Part shown: positions 1 to 11,900 of the stretch, piece by piece | Layout: every line of letters begins with the position of its first letter | Numbering within the stretch: the stretch's first letter is position 1 | Source of the DNA: Caprimulgus europaeus | Lineage: Eukaryota > Chordata > Aves > Caprimulgiformes > Caprimulgidae | NCBI GenBank assembly: GCA_907165065.1 | Contig: OU015524.1 | Coordinates: 25,590,295-25,654,294 of the forward strand | DNA length: 64,000 nucleotides | Reading direction: 5' to 3' | The notes under the pieces: generated by a model | The model's database searches: none | Told to the model about the DNA's origin: nothing | What the model saw: only the letters and a program-made list of their open reading frames with translations | Program-made: the position numbers and the translations under genes

Positions 1-849
1 TTTTTATTAAGAATACGCATGACTCAAGTTTCCTCACCTTCCCAAGCCCAGCCACACACTAGGGTAAAGATGTTAACTTCTTTCCTGGGCTGAGGGAAGA
101 GGATGGAACAACTGCATATTGCAGCCCAAACTGGTACAGATAAGAGACTGACAACTAACAGTGTGAATATTAATTCTTCACAGGCATTTGCCAAGAAACT
201 TGGACAGAAAAGGATCAGAAACCAAAAGAGGTTCTGAAGTCCTCACCCCAGCCAGCAGGCCGTGCCCTGCAGCAGCACCCTCGGGCTGGCACGCTGCTCC
301 AGGCAGGCCGCTCACCGCTGCTGAGAACGGCATGTCTGCAAGATGAAAGAAACCACCCGTATCACTGCAGCCACCACCAACTGGCTCAAGAAGATGAGGA
401 GCCCAAGAAAAGTTACAACTCACACAGACTCCCTGGAGGGCCAGGGAGAGGAACACCTCTCTGTAGTCAGCTATTTATTGATGATAAATAATGTCTTTTT
501 ATGTAAAATCAAAGGGTCAGACAAAGAATTTAAGAAGATGGAGGGCTATAGGTTAGCTTAAAGATGGGACACAAGTAAAGCTCAGGAGATCAAGAACCCT
601 ACAAGTCTGCAGCTGCCCACTGAAGGGATTTGGCAAAGTGACCAAAACAATACGTGGCACAGAACGAAGAGTTCCTGACCTGGCCAATAGCTTTGGCAGC
701 TGTGTAAAAACTGTGCTCCTGTCTTAGGGAGACTGATTAGGGAGCCTGTGGGGTGAAATAAAGAGCTGTCTGGTTTCTGCTCTTTGCACTCATTTGAAAT
801 TCCTTTTGTCAAAGACTCCAACAGCAGCTTTCTAGCTTTAAGGGGCCAC
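1..849. other. Intergenic DNA, no gene recognised
   Basis: Moderately GC-balanced unique-looking sequence. Only short chance open frames are present, without homology I recognise or credible splice sites. No exon of TRAF5, the gene expected on this side by synteny, could be found. Confidence 0.5.
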
Positions 850-1282
850 AAAAATGATCAGAGGGATGGAACACCTCTGCTGTGAAGAAAGACTGAGAGG
901 GTTGGGGTTGTTCAGCCTGGAGAAGAGAAGGCTCTGGGAACACCTTTCAATACTTAAAGGGGGCTTATGAGAAAGATGGTGACAGACTTTTTAGCAGGGC
1001 CTTTAGTGATAGGAAAAGGGGTAATGGTTTTAAACTAGAAGGGAGTAGATTTAGACTAGATGTAAGGAAGAATTTTTTTATGCTGAGGGTGGTGAAACAT
1101 TGGCACAGGTTGCCCAGAGAGGTGGTAGATGCCCCATCCCTGGAAACTTCCAGGGTCAGGCTGGATGGGGCTCTGGGCAACCTGATCCAGTTGAAGATGT
1201 CCCTGCTCACGGCAGGGGGGCTGGACTAGATGACCTTTAAAGGTCCCTTCCAACCCAAACTAATCTATGATTCTACGATTCT
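850..1282 (+). mobile_element. CR1 LINE, 5'-truncated 3' end
   Basis: The stretch reads as the 3' part of a CR1 non-LTR retrotransposon in the plus orientation. It has the typical run 'TTCAGCCTGGAGAAGAGAAG', followed by 'GGTTGCCCAGAGAGGTGG' and 'GGTCCCTTCCAACCCAAACT', and ends in the short ATTCTATG-type 8-bp terminal repeats (around 1265-1282) that CR1 uses instead of a poly-A tail. About 430 bp remain. The reverse transcriptase region is absent, as expected for the 5' truncation common in this family. CR1 is the dominant retrotransposon of birds and is also found in reptiles. Confidence 0.93.
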
Positions 1283-3039
1283 TTAAAATCTTGGCCCCTC
1301 CTGGATGTCATTTTTCATCCTCTCTAAACTCCACAAGTACTCCCACGCTCTCCACAGTTTCTGTGAGCGCCACAAGCTTTTTTCTTTGCTCATAATGTTA
1401 CTCTCAATCTTATCTTTCAGCAGCTTACACCTCTCTTTCAGCAGCTTACACCTCTTCAGCCAAAGTTTCCTGCCAACTACTCACAGATATGCCCTGTTGC
1501 CACAAACCATCTTCCTGCACAGGCTGAACTCTTGGCCTCTCCTCTGGTACCTGGGCTGTGGATGACTACCAGCCTGGCGGTAGCCAGCTGCCCCCGGCCT
1601 TTCCAACAGGCCTTCTGCACAGCCCCTCAGTATCCAAACCTGTCACAGCCAGCCTGTATTCCATTTAGGTCGATAACTCTCATCTCCCTCTCAGGCTTGA
1701 AGCCTTAGGTCTTCACAATGTCGCACCAATTTCTCCTGCTTCATATCTCTATATGATATAGTATTTCTTGTCCATTTACATAAATAAAACTCCATCATCA
1801 TCATCCTCTGGTTTTCCAAATCCTCATTTCTCTTGAAATGCAATCTTTTATTTATTTATCCACCTAGGGTGCTGCTGCGGGGATCATTTTTCTAAGCCAC
1901 AGCTACAACCACATCACCTCTCTGTCTGTCCCTCCACTCCCCCACTGCACCAAAACCTCTTGACTTTCAGAGTCTTCTATAGTCTCCCTCTACTTGCCCC
2001 TACATCCTGCCCAATGATTTAAAAGGGCTGGTTTAATTTCTGGCCAAAAAATGATATTAGACTCCACTGTCTCCTTGTTACATGTCTGAGAAAGTATATA
2101 CTGGGAAGGCAGATTTTTTGGAGTGTTATTAGCAGGCTATTCTCCTTTAAATCCCTTCTGTAAAATCTCCTTTGTCAAGCAGCTGGGAACAACTGGCTTC
2201 TGACTATCACACAGGTCAGGAGGGTCGCACTGTCTCCTACTGCTCTTGCACGCAGGCACATCCCTCCTGCCTGACTTGAACTCTAAACCCCCTTCAGCCA
2301 GGGGCCAGGGGTTTTGCCCTCTGCTCACACAGCTCCCGGCACACCAGAGGCCTCACCTGTGGCAAATAGTTCTCTGTGACAGAAATAAAAAAGATAATCA
2401 AAGCTAATAGCAAGGAAGTTACTCTGGGTGGGTAACACACGACCACCACGGCTCACACAAGATCAAAAGCAACAATGCAATGCAGTCCTCAGATGAAACC
2501 AGACGAAGTGCAGTACCAGCCAGACCAGCACTCCTGCAGAGCATCCCAGAGCACCTCAGTGTCACATTCATCATTAAACCTGTGTGCTCTGTGCAGAATC
2601 AGCCAGGGCTGTTTAAAAATATGACCACGTTACTGCTGCCAGCCTGGAGATATGCCTGACCTGAATACACCCAGCTATTTTTAGCACATCATTGCACTCC
2701 TTTCAGCCATCCTGTATTTATAAAACAGAATTTACGAGGAAAGTTGTTCTTGGCTGGCACCAGGAAGCTAACATTAGGCAAAGCACTTCAGGAAGTGCAA
2801 CAACAGGAGCTCTCCATTTTTCCTGCTACATCTTAAGAGTGTTGAAAGTATCTGGCCAAAGCCTGCTGCCTCAGTACGCTCCCAGAGCGCTCTTAATCAG
2901 GGAAAACCAGAGGCCTGGCTGGGTGTCCCCGCACACACACAGCAGGGAAATTCCCTCCCCCAGCAGAACTGGATTGACAGCAGCGGGGATACTTGTTACA
3001 GTCCCCTGAAATTTAAGAAGATCAGGGCCGCTGCAGAGG
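1283..3039. other. Intergenic DNA, no gene recognised
   Basis: No coding exon, RNA gene or further transposon was recognised. It contains one 21-bp tandem duplication (1414-1455) and an isolated minus-strand splice-donor-like site (CCACAG|GTGAGG, near 2350), to which I could attach no exon. Confidence 0.45.
1414..1455. repeat. 21-bp tandem duplication (two copies)
   Basis: The unit at 1414-1434, beginning CTTTCAGCAGC, is repeated exactly at 1435-1455. It has only two copies and no evident function. Confidence 0.9.
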
Positions 3040-4180
3040 CATTTCTCCGAGCAGCCCCTGCTTCTTTGTTCCCTTCTCAGCCTCCAAAATCCCAGCTCTG
3101 CCAGCCCGGGGGCGGGCACCGAGCTTGCGGTCCCTGCAGCGCCCCGGGGGCCGGCGGCCCTGGGAACCCGCCCGGGATTGGGGAGAGGCGGTCCCGATGC
3201 CCGCGGGGCCGGGCTGAGCCGGGCAGGGGACACCTCCACCGCCATGAGACAGCGGCTCTTCCACGCCGACGCACAACTCCTGAGGGCAGCAAGTTCAGGT
3301 TTTCTACACGGGCCTCTCTTTTAAGCGAAAAAGCAACGGAAAAAGAAAAGCGCCGCGCAGACTTCCCCTCCGCACCGCGGGGGCAGGAAGGCCGCCCTCA
3401 GAGCGGCTGTCACCCACCGCCTGGGGCCTCCGCCAACCGCCCACCACGAACGCGAACCAGGGCCAGGGCCAGGGCCAGGGCCAAGGCCGGCGGGCACCGA
3501 CCACCACCGCCCGCGGACCCCGCGCAGCCGTAGCCGTAGCCCAAACTCCGCTCCCCGCCGCACCTGCCGGCCCCGGCCCGAGCCCGAGCACCGCACCCAC
3601 GGCACCGCCCGGCCCGGCACCTCCCACCACCCGCCCCCGCCGCACCTGCGCCGGTGCTCGCTGCTCCGTGCGGAGCCGTGGCGGGAGGTGCGGGGCCGCC
3701 CCCGGCTGCGCGGGGCGCGGCTCCGTGCGCGGCGAGGCAGCACTGATGCCCCCGCCCCGGCTGCTGCCGCTGCTGCTGCTGCCGGCGGGAGCTGCTTTCG
3801 GTTTCATGGCAACCCCCGGGCGGGGAGACCCCGGCGGCGGCGGCGCGGCCCCGCCCGCAGGCCCGGGGGACGGCCCCACGCCGCTCGGCATGCGGTCGGT
3901 GTTCCCCGGTTGGAAAGGAGGCGGCGGCGTTCCGCCCGCGCCCTCGGAAACAGCAACGGCTCTCGGCTTCAGCCTGAGGCATGAGCCCCGGGCCCCTGCG
4001 GTGCGGGAAGGCGGCCCGCAGCCCCTCCGCACCGCACGTCTGCCCGGAGCTCGCCGCGGGGCTCTGCAGCCTCCCCAGCGCCGTGGGGGGGTCGGCAGAG
4101 CCAGGACAAGCATCCTCCACAGGCCACGAAGCGAGTTGTGCGGAAGAGCGGCGAGAGGTAAGGATCCGCCTGCTCCTCCT
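3040..4180. promoter_or_regulatory. CpG island, probable promoter of an unidentified gene (TRAF5 suspected)
   Basis: About 1.1 kb of very GC- and CpG-rich sequence is set sharply in AT-rich surroundings, as at vertebrate promoters. Long open frames on both strands here are composition artefacts: they are Arg/Pro/Ala/Gly-rich and match nothing I know. In other vertebrates TRAF5 follows RCOR3 in the same orientation, so a minus-strand TRAF5 promoter with a non-coding first exon is the best inference. A clean plus-strand splice donor (AGAG|GTAAGG, exon end 4157) instead suggests a transcript running the other way. No TATA box is obvious. Ownership is unproven. Confidence 0.6.
3460..3480 (+). repeat. 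GGGCCA tandem repeat with G-quadruplex pattern
   Basis: Four GGG runs (3460, 3466, 3472 and 3478) are each separated by the 3-nt spacer CCA. This fits the G3N1-7 quadruplex rule. It sits inside the CpG island, where quadruplex motifs are common near start sites. Confidence 0.8.
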
Positions 4181-4204
4181 TTGGGCAATACAACCTACTC
4201 GCAT

Positions 4205-4227
4205 CTGCCTGCCTGCCTGCCTGCCTG
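4205..4227. repeat. (CTGC)n microsatellite
   Basis: About five and a half uninterrupted CTGC tetramers, at the edge of the CpG island. Confidence 0.9.
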
Positions 4228-5560
4228 GAACAGAACAGCAGAATACGGTACCAGAATGGCAAAACAAAGCCCATGCTAAACATAGAAATAACACAGACAG
4301 TACCTGCTACCAGATGCTGGCATCACTTGCTAATTCCTCAAGACATGCCAAAAGATTTTTTACTAACCCAGATGACACGCCATCCTCCAGCCAACAGCAC
4401 TGATGCAGCTGTTGTACCACTCGCTCCCCATCACCTCCTCCTGCACTTTGTTCTGTCTTTCACGTTAAAACACTTCTAGGAAAAACAGCTGCTAAGGAAA
4501 ATGCCACGCTAGCACACACACAAAGGCACTAAGGCTGACACCAAATAAACCATTGGAAAAAGAAACAATTAGGCTGCATTATCTGGATGGTCTTAGAATA
4601 AGCTCTAAATATAACAGTAATAAAATGGTTTCAGATTCTTCTTTTGATAAAATGACTCAGACTTGCCACTCCCAAGGGTGTCAGTCCATATTGCATTAAG
4701 ATTCTGGGAGTCTAGCAAAGGTGTAGAGGCCATTACTGCAACAGAGACTCTTTAAAACACTCCCTCTTCCAAAAACTGAGGACTTGGTTGGTTGGTTGGG
4801 TTTGTTTGTTGTTTTGTTTGGTTTTGTTTTGTTTTCCTTAAGCTTTTAGAAATATCCCCATTAGTCTGGGTACTACTTGTCTGGTAAGTTCACTACAGTT
4901 CTATGTTAGTATCAATTTTAAGGATGTCTGCTATAAAAAACGGGCCAGTTGCTTATTAAATAGTCTAGAACCTGTTGCCTGTATTTGACTCTCCTCCCTA
5001 CCTAATTTGTGATGCCAAATTAATCAGTAACAGACACAAGTGGTGTTAAAAGTGTTTATATTTGCCTTTCATAGCTCACATACACCTTCCTGTGATCTTA
5101 AAGCAGATGTCTATTGTGACCGTACCTGCTTTTAACACGCTCAGAGAAAGGCAAACTCTTGAGGTTCAGCTATTTCAACCTCAGGAAAAGTTGGAGGTTC
5201 ACCACATCTATTAAAACAGTATTTTGTATTGTTGTATTCAGTGCAATTTACAGTGCATTGTTTTGTACTGGAGCTGTGACAGCTGCTTACTTATCTATGG
5301 CTTCCTCTGCATTTTGAAACACACCTCCACCCTCAACTCCTCCCTGAACTCTGCAGTTCTGCTCTCTTCATATACAAATTCCCATATATAAGCTACCGCT
5401 TTGTGTTGTTTCCTATGAACTGTGAAGTTTCCCGAATAAACACTGTATAAGAAAAATCCCAACAATATAAACAAAAACCTAAGGACAGAGGTAACTAATT
5501 CCTTTTGCTCATGATCAACTGTAAGACAAACTGCTCTACTATGATGTGCAATGTTTAGTG
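4228..5560. other. AT-rich DNA beyond the RCOR3 3' end, no gene recognised
   Basis: The sequence is AT-rich with a GT-rich low-complexity patch at about 4786-4838 (runs of GGTT and TTTG). No exon is recognised. The distal part could belong to an extended RCOR3 3' UTR or to the first intron of a plus-strand transcript leaving the island to the left. Confidence 0.4.
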
Positions 5561-8500
5561 ATTATTTTATTATTGCAGAAATATCTGCTTAATTTCATAC
5601 CCATTCTGATTTAAAGTGCAACAATTAAATCTGATAGTTCTTGTACATCCATATTTTGCAAGTGTTGTTCCTAAAAGATGTCGTTCAGATTATGCCTTGC
5701 ATTTGTAAGATCTGTCATTTTTTTAGTACTGTTTTGCTTTATTAACTAAAATAAACTGTACAAAAAGCTGTAGTTACATTAGCTTTGAACAATGTAGGAT
5801 ACACGTTCTCTGCCAAACTTTAGTGTGCAAACATTTTACATTTTTTAAAGTGACAAAATTAAGCCAACCTTGAAGTCAGAGTTCATTACTACATTACAAA
5901 ACAGGAGACTAGATATGGCAAAAGAAATTCCCCACCAAAATCAACACCATTGTATAATTTTATTTCTAATTCTTAAAAAAATATAAATGAATTTAGAAGA
6001 GAATCACAGTATAAGGGCCCTAACATATTAGACCATTACAAGGTACATAAAAATAGAAGACACAGATTTCTTTGAAACTTTAATCCTTTGATTAAGCAGC
6101 AAGCATATCACTCTCCAGGCAAACACTGCTTAAAACAAACCCTACCCCCCAAAACAGGACGTGCAAACTGTATGCACATATTCTGCAAAGCACACAATAA
6201 AGACATTTTGCTATGTACATACTTATTTAGTACTACAAATGCTAGGAGTTCCCTACTGTGTGCTACAGTGTATGTAAATTAAGAAATACTACCTATCTCT
6301 GGCCCTCCCTCCCCCCTTCAAATACAGCACCTCTGCCCAGTTATAGAATATTTAAACAAGATGAAACGGAATTACAATGTACTGAGCAGTTTTATAGCAG
6401 TTGGTGGCGGCCAACTGTACTGCAACACCCAACATTCTGCATACTGAAGTCTATTGACAAGAGACAAGACAAAAATTAGCAAAGGTACAATACACACACC
6501 TGGGAGACTCAATGCTAAAAAAAAAATAATAAAAAAAGAAATTCTGAAAATCCTGAAGATGTACCTCATCACTGTTGACAACTGAACTGAGACACTTAGG
6601 ATACAAAAATGTACCAGATTGGTTTCTTATCAGTTTAAAGACTGGAGAGCAGCCAGATTTGTGTGTAGCTGGTGAGGGGACACTTATGACTCCCAGAACA
6701 CAAGTTTCAGTGACCACGAACTCCTCGGCACTTGTTTTACAACGCTGCTTTTCTTAGACGAGAGATCAGCTGATGCTCACGTAGTGGCCAAGTATCGACT
6801 CTGATGCAAAAGAAAAATTTTAAGGACGTTTTGTATAAGACCTCAGCACACTAGTGAAAACTGTTCAGAAAGTAAAATAGTCTCAGCTTTGGTCTGAAAA
6901 TATTTTTAAAGGAAGAACTAAACCATAAAGGTCAACAGCTTAACTGCAAGTCAGGCCACAACTATCAAACTTTAATACTAGATTTACAAATGAAATAGGA
7001 TCTGGTGCTATAAGAACTTCCCTTTGCACATAAAAAAAACCTTAGCCAGCTGCTAAACTGATTGGTAGATGATCCAATTTATCTGTGAAAAAGCCTAGGG
7101 AGAGCACATATCATTTTCAAATAAAGTCTCATTTTAGTCAACGGCATATCTAGTTAATAACAGAATGGATTTAAAAGAATTTTCAAACACCATTTCAGCT
7201 ATAAGCAAAAATAATTTTCTAAATAGTATGGCAGTCAACATGAATGCTATTACATAGCAAATAATGCAATATTTTTCAACAGCTTGATTCAGATCACACA
7301 GTTTCAAATACTGCTACTCAAATTTGCAGCCTGGTTTACTTGGAGGGTAGAGGCATCTACATAAAAAAACCCAAACAAAAAACCAAACCAACAAAACCCC
7401 TAAAAAAACCCCCAAACACCCCCAAAACACTGCTGGGCATAAAATCAAGGTTTCAGACAGGAACACAGTGGAAATAAAATCTTCCAGTCTCCTAAAATTT
7501 GGAAGTGATAATACCCAAATGCAGATTTTACTTCAGTCAATAAAACAAAACAAACACAAAAACCTACAATAGCCTGAACTCAGCTAACCAACCCCACTAA
7601 AACAGCAGGAATCAGAGAGTATCACTTAATAGTAAGACTGGGCTGGCAGCAGTTAACTCTAATGCCACAATATTCTACGACCACCATCAGCCTCTATACC
7701 TCCCCTCATGAATTCTTAGGCAAGATATCAATGATCTAACATATACGAACTGCAGACGGCCATTCTCAGAGGAATTAAATTCTACTGTACTTAAATTAGA
7801 AGAATTAGTAGAATAACAAATCAAATTAATGGTTCTTGCTCTACGCTTCCTCTCCTCTTATCTTCCTGTTTGCTGCCTCTCTCTCCACCCCAGCCCACAC
7901 GAGATAACGCAGCAGAAAAATGGACTCCTGTTTTCAGTTAACTTCTATGAGTAGAACATGCGTGAGATTTAGCAAGTTTGGTACAATAGCTCATTGAGTC
8001 TTCAGAATACTCTTTCAGAGAAGTATTTAGCAAGACAGTACCGTTTTGAACAAGATAAAGTGTTCTGGGAAAAACATGAAGAGAAGAAACACATTTTACA
8101 AGTGCGTGAAATGCTTCTACTGTTACCTAAACAGGGCCAAAAATTATCAACCTAAGGCCATTATTCTTTTTGCACTAAAAAGTAAAAAAAAAATAAAATA
8201 AATTCACACACACACACACAAAACCCAACGCTACATTTAAGTCTCCTACAGTATTATCTATTCCTAGATTTGCCAGACTACTTTCCTGTAGTTAGATGCT
8301 TGACTACAAAGAACTGTAATAAAATAAATAGAGTAAAAATCAGTTAAACAAAATCTTGGTGTGTTGAGCATTTATTCATTTAAGAAGTTAGCTTCCTTCA
8401 TCAGTTATTCATATAGAGGAGTGCTGTATTGTAGGCTGTACAAGTCTTTGACATAAAAATATTTTTATACAGGTGGTCATTCACGTGGTTCCATTTCTAG

Positions 8501-8645
8501 TTATTAGCTTGCTCCTCTGTAAAACTGGTCTGATATCTGTGAAGGCTTGCTCTTTTCTCCCCTTCATTATTTGGAAAAAGAAAAAAAAAAGTCCATTGAT
8601 ACAATTATTCAAATGTAGGAGTTAGCATAATTCTGCTTTATTTCT
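5561..8645 (-). other. RCOR3: RCOR3 3' untranslated region (distal limit uncertain)
   Basis: Sequence downstream of the RCOR3 stop codon. Minus-strand AATAAA hexamers that could end the transcript lie at 8637-8642 (only a few bases after the stop), 8371-8376, 5959-5964 and 5566-5571. The region is AT-rich with a (CA)n patch near 8202-8222 and an A/C-rich tract at 7362-7430 that would be G-rich in the RNA. I cannot tell which signal is used. A very short and a roughly 3-kb 3' UTR are both possible. Confidence 0.4.
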
Positions 8646-8990
8646 TCAGTGCAGAGTGGACTGAGATTCTGTCTGAATTCCAATAAGCGAGGGTGGCTGC
8701 TGGCCGCTAACCGTGGTCAACACTGGCCTTGGGTTTAGACGAGGAGGCATGGAATTAGCTGGGCGGATGAGCGGTGGGGGAGGCTGATTGAGAGTCGGCC
8801 TTGGCTGAATAAACCGTGCCTGCTGTTGAAGTGGTGGAGGCTGACGATGGAGAGCAGGAGCAGCAGGAAGCGCTGGACGAAGTAACGGGGGTGGCTGATT
8901 TAAAGTTGCCATGGGAGCGGTAGGTGCTGGAGCAGATGCCTGTGCTGGAGGTGAAGGGCCTAAACACTGAGTGGCCGGAGTGCTTTGTGC
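8646..8990 (-). CDS. RCOR3: RCOR3 coding exon 12 (proline-rich tail, stop)
   Basis: 345 nt including TGA at 8646-8648. Encodes a 114-residue Pro/Gln/Ala-rich tail with the family-typical pieces [30 protein letters not shown] and [11 protein letters not shown], ending [14 protein letters not shown]. Low-complexity tails of this kind are present in long vertebrate RCOR3 isoforms. The open frame upstream of 8990 is intronic; the AG acceptor at 8992-8991 fixes the boundary. Confidence 0.95.
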   Translation of the reverse strand, partial: AQSTPATQCLGPSPPAQASAPAPTAPMATLNQPPPLLRPALPAAPALHRQPPPLQQQARFIQPRPTLNQPPPPLIRPANSMPPRLNPRPVLTTVSGQQPPSLIGIQTESQSTLH

Positions 8991-11900
8991 CTGCACAAAG
9001 GACAAAGACAAGACTGCGTGAAGAGCCATCCCAGCCAGAACACAATGCAGTTGGGCTGCCACTGTCCACTACACAGGAAACAGCATTTAAAAAACAAAAC
9101 CAAAAAACTGAGAAGTTACTGAAAAGAAATCACCAACCAAAACATTATAGACAGCAGAACTAAAAATATTTATGAAGCAAGAGTCTTCTTCTAGAACAAG
9201 AACTGTATTTTAACAATAAAACAGTAATGTGATCATCACTATGAAAGGTGCAGTCCTGCTCCCAGCTGGTTAACCACATTGGCTGAAGTTCTATGCAAGC
9301 TCATCATCATTCTTTAGAATGCGGTTTGCCACTCCACACCAGTTAACCTTACATTATATCACTAAATAAAATGCTGTTCCTCAACCCATGCTTACTTATT
9401 TCTGGTACACAAAACACACCTCATCTTCTTCATCAGTGCTCTTTCCTGATGGCACATTAGAAGTATTTTTTGTGTCCTCCCCTAAAGCAGAAGCATCACC
9501 ATTAGAAGCCAGGGTTCCTTGTTCCGCTTCCCATTCCTGCAATACCTCCTCTAAGTTAAACCGACGCCTGTAGTTTACAAAGAAGTTCTTCACTTGGCCA
9601 ACAGTCTTGTTGCCAATTACATCTGCAATAGCTTGAAAATCTTTACCATATTTTCGGACACCTGGAAGGCAAAGTAAATAACATAGCTGTGAAGAATCAG
9701 TCAGACACAGCTACGTGTGATGTATTTATAGAGAGAACCTATGGGACCTGCAAACCAAGGACTCGCTAATTAGGAGGACTTCTCAATTAGAAGGCCTCAA
9801 TTTCCATTAAAACAAAATAGCTTTTAATTGCACAGCTACCAACATACAAATCAAGAACTGTATTTAAAAGGTAATTACCCACTCATCTTAAAGACCTTGG
9901 CTTGCTCACCAAGCCTCCCAACCTAAAACCACAGAGATCTGGCCTCTGACAAATGAAGTAAATCCTCCAGTATGCTTGCAGTAAATACAGGAGCCCAAGA
10001 CAAGTTCAAGACGGGAGAGGGAAGGTGACCAAGCATGTGTGTATAGCTGTAAACAGGATATAACACTATCCATCTCAAGTGACAGCTACTGACAGCTTCT
10101 ATAGGCTCCCTCAGTGCCAGCTGCATGCAGATGTTTCTTTGCCCACAACCTGTGCCGCAGGAGTGGCAGAGGGCAGCAGCTGCTGGACCAGGCACAGGGC
10201 AGAGCAGGGGAGCACAGTTCCATGAGTCATGATATGCTGCTCGTTCCTGCCCTTGTGACACACTCCACTGAGACTACAAAGAGCAACTGGCAAGCATACA
10301 TCTGACAAAGTCTTCTTATTAAAAAAAAAAAAAAAAAAAAAGCTTTAATTTACCATTTGAGCTGGGTAGAAAAATTTGGGTTTTGGGACAACCACCTTGG
10401 GGAATATAAGTAAAAAATAAGCTGTTGGTGTCCATTTATAAGGCAGACCAGGACAAGCCTTGAGGATCAAATCCACCAGCAAGAAGCAGCGTGACAGAAG
10501 ACCTTTGCATCGTTCTTTTCATTCATTTTCATATTGGCATCAGTAGGTCACTTTTGTTTACAAACACTTCACAAGAAAAAACTTCATAAGAAAAATCCAA
10601 CATGTACTTTTTAAAATTCTAAAACTACACTTGCATAGTAACAAAAAACCAAACCCTTGAGTACAACATTCCATAGCTTTTAACCTAAAATTGGAATCAT
10701 AACCTAAAGTTTATTGATTTTATCACAGTTGTAACTGTTGTATATATGTCTAGTTCCTCCTCTCTCCTGGTTAAGAAAAAAAATCTCAAACTCTCCAGCA
10801 TCCTACAACACACCTTTTAGCTGCACAAAGTGTATTGTTAACCACAAGTGTCCAAAAGCTTGAGGACTAAATGAAATATACCAGAGTTTTACTCCAGACT
10901 GAGTAAACAGAAGACTCATTTTTTGCTCTCAGCTATGCATGAGCGATTTACAATTTGATGACTTCTGAGGCCTCTGAGTGAGGCTCCTGATAACTAAACT
11001 CATTCGGAACATATTACAGTGCTTAGAGGACAGGCACTCTGTCTCATTACAGAAAAACAAATTTATGCTAAATTTCACGCCTCACTTCACAAAGTGAAGC
11101 AAAGGATTTGGAAAGTGAGAGTTGTTTCAAATCTGAAAGCTATGTTCCTTTTCAACTCAATTGTGAAGAGTATGACCTTCAGCTTGTTCTGCTCTTTTCC
11201 ACTTTCTTCGTTAATAGGCACTTCTGATGTGGTAATGTACACTCACTGCAGTTTAAGAGAAACAGTTCAGCTCCAGGATAGTAACAATTTCTGCAGCTGA
11301 AGCTGATGTTTCAACTGTCAAGAGCCCAGCTACATTATTTAAGATCTTTTCTGGGGCACACAAAAGAATCCAACCATCCTGACTGCAAGAACCTTGGAAA
11401 GAAAACAAAGGGACCTAGCAGAGCCACGTGGGAGGGTATGTATCTAGGCAAAGCAAAGACAGGGATTTGGCTCTGTGCCTTATCAGCTGTACAAGGTATC
11501 AGCTGTACTCCTTACAAGCTGTGTGTGCCCACAGAGCACTCCCTCCAGTGTTTTAATATTCTTTGATTGCCTTACCATTACCACCCCTTACGAATTTATA
11601 ATGATCAGTAAATGTCCACTGCAACACATCTAACATCCTGCACAATTAATCAAGTGAACAAAGTACCCAGCAGAACAAAGCATTTTTGTCTGAAACCTAA
11701 TTCAGGCTTTAGTGAGTGCTTCCAGCCTTTTCTGTTACTATGCTGTCTATACTTCTTCCTTCCCCTTAATCTGCAGAAGGACTGAGCCTGTTGGCTAACT
11801 TCAAGTTGTCAAAAATAAGGTCTTAAAGCCTTTTCCAAGTCAACAGCTTGAAAACAGTGTATCTTGCCTTCAACTGAGAGCCCAACCATAACAAATATCT

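Noticed and set aside
1..3000. TRAF5 coding exons
   Set aside because: Expected by synteny, but no RING or TRAF-domain sequence was found on the minus strand.
3304..4294. Two 294-codon minus-strand open frames in the left CpG island
   Set aside because: They overlap each other in different frames, are dominated by Arg/Ala/Gly/Pro and show no domain. Long open frames are expected in GC-rich DNA.
8991..9062. [20 protein letters not shown] as an alternative RCOR3 start resembling a signal peptide
   Set aside because: It lies in intron 11 upstream of a good AG acceptor at 8991-8992 and has no family similarity.
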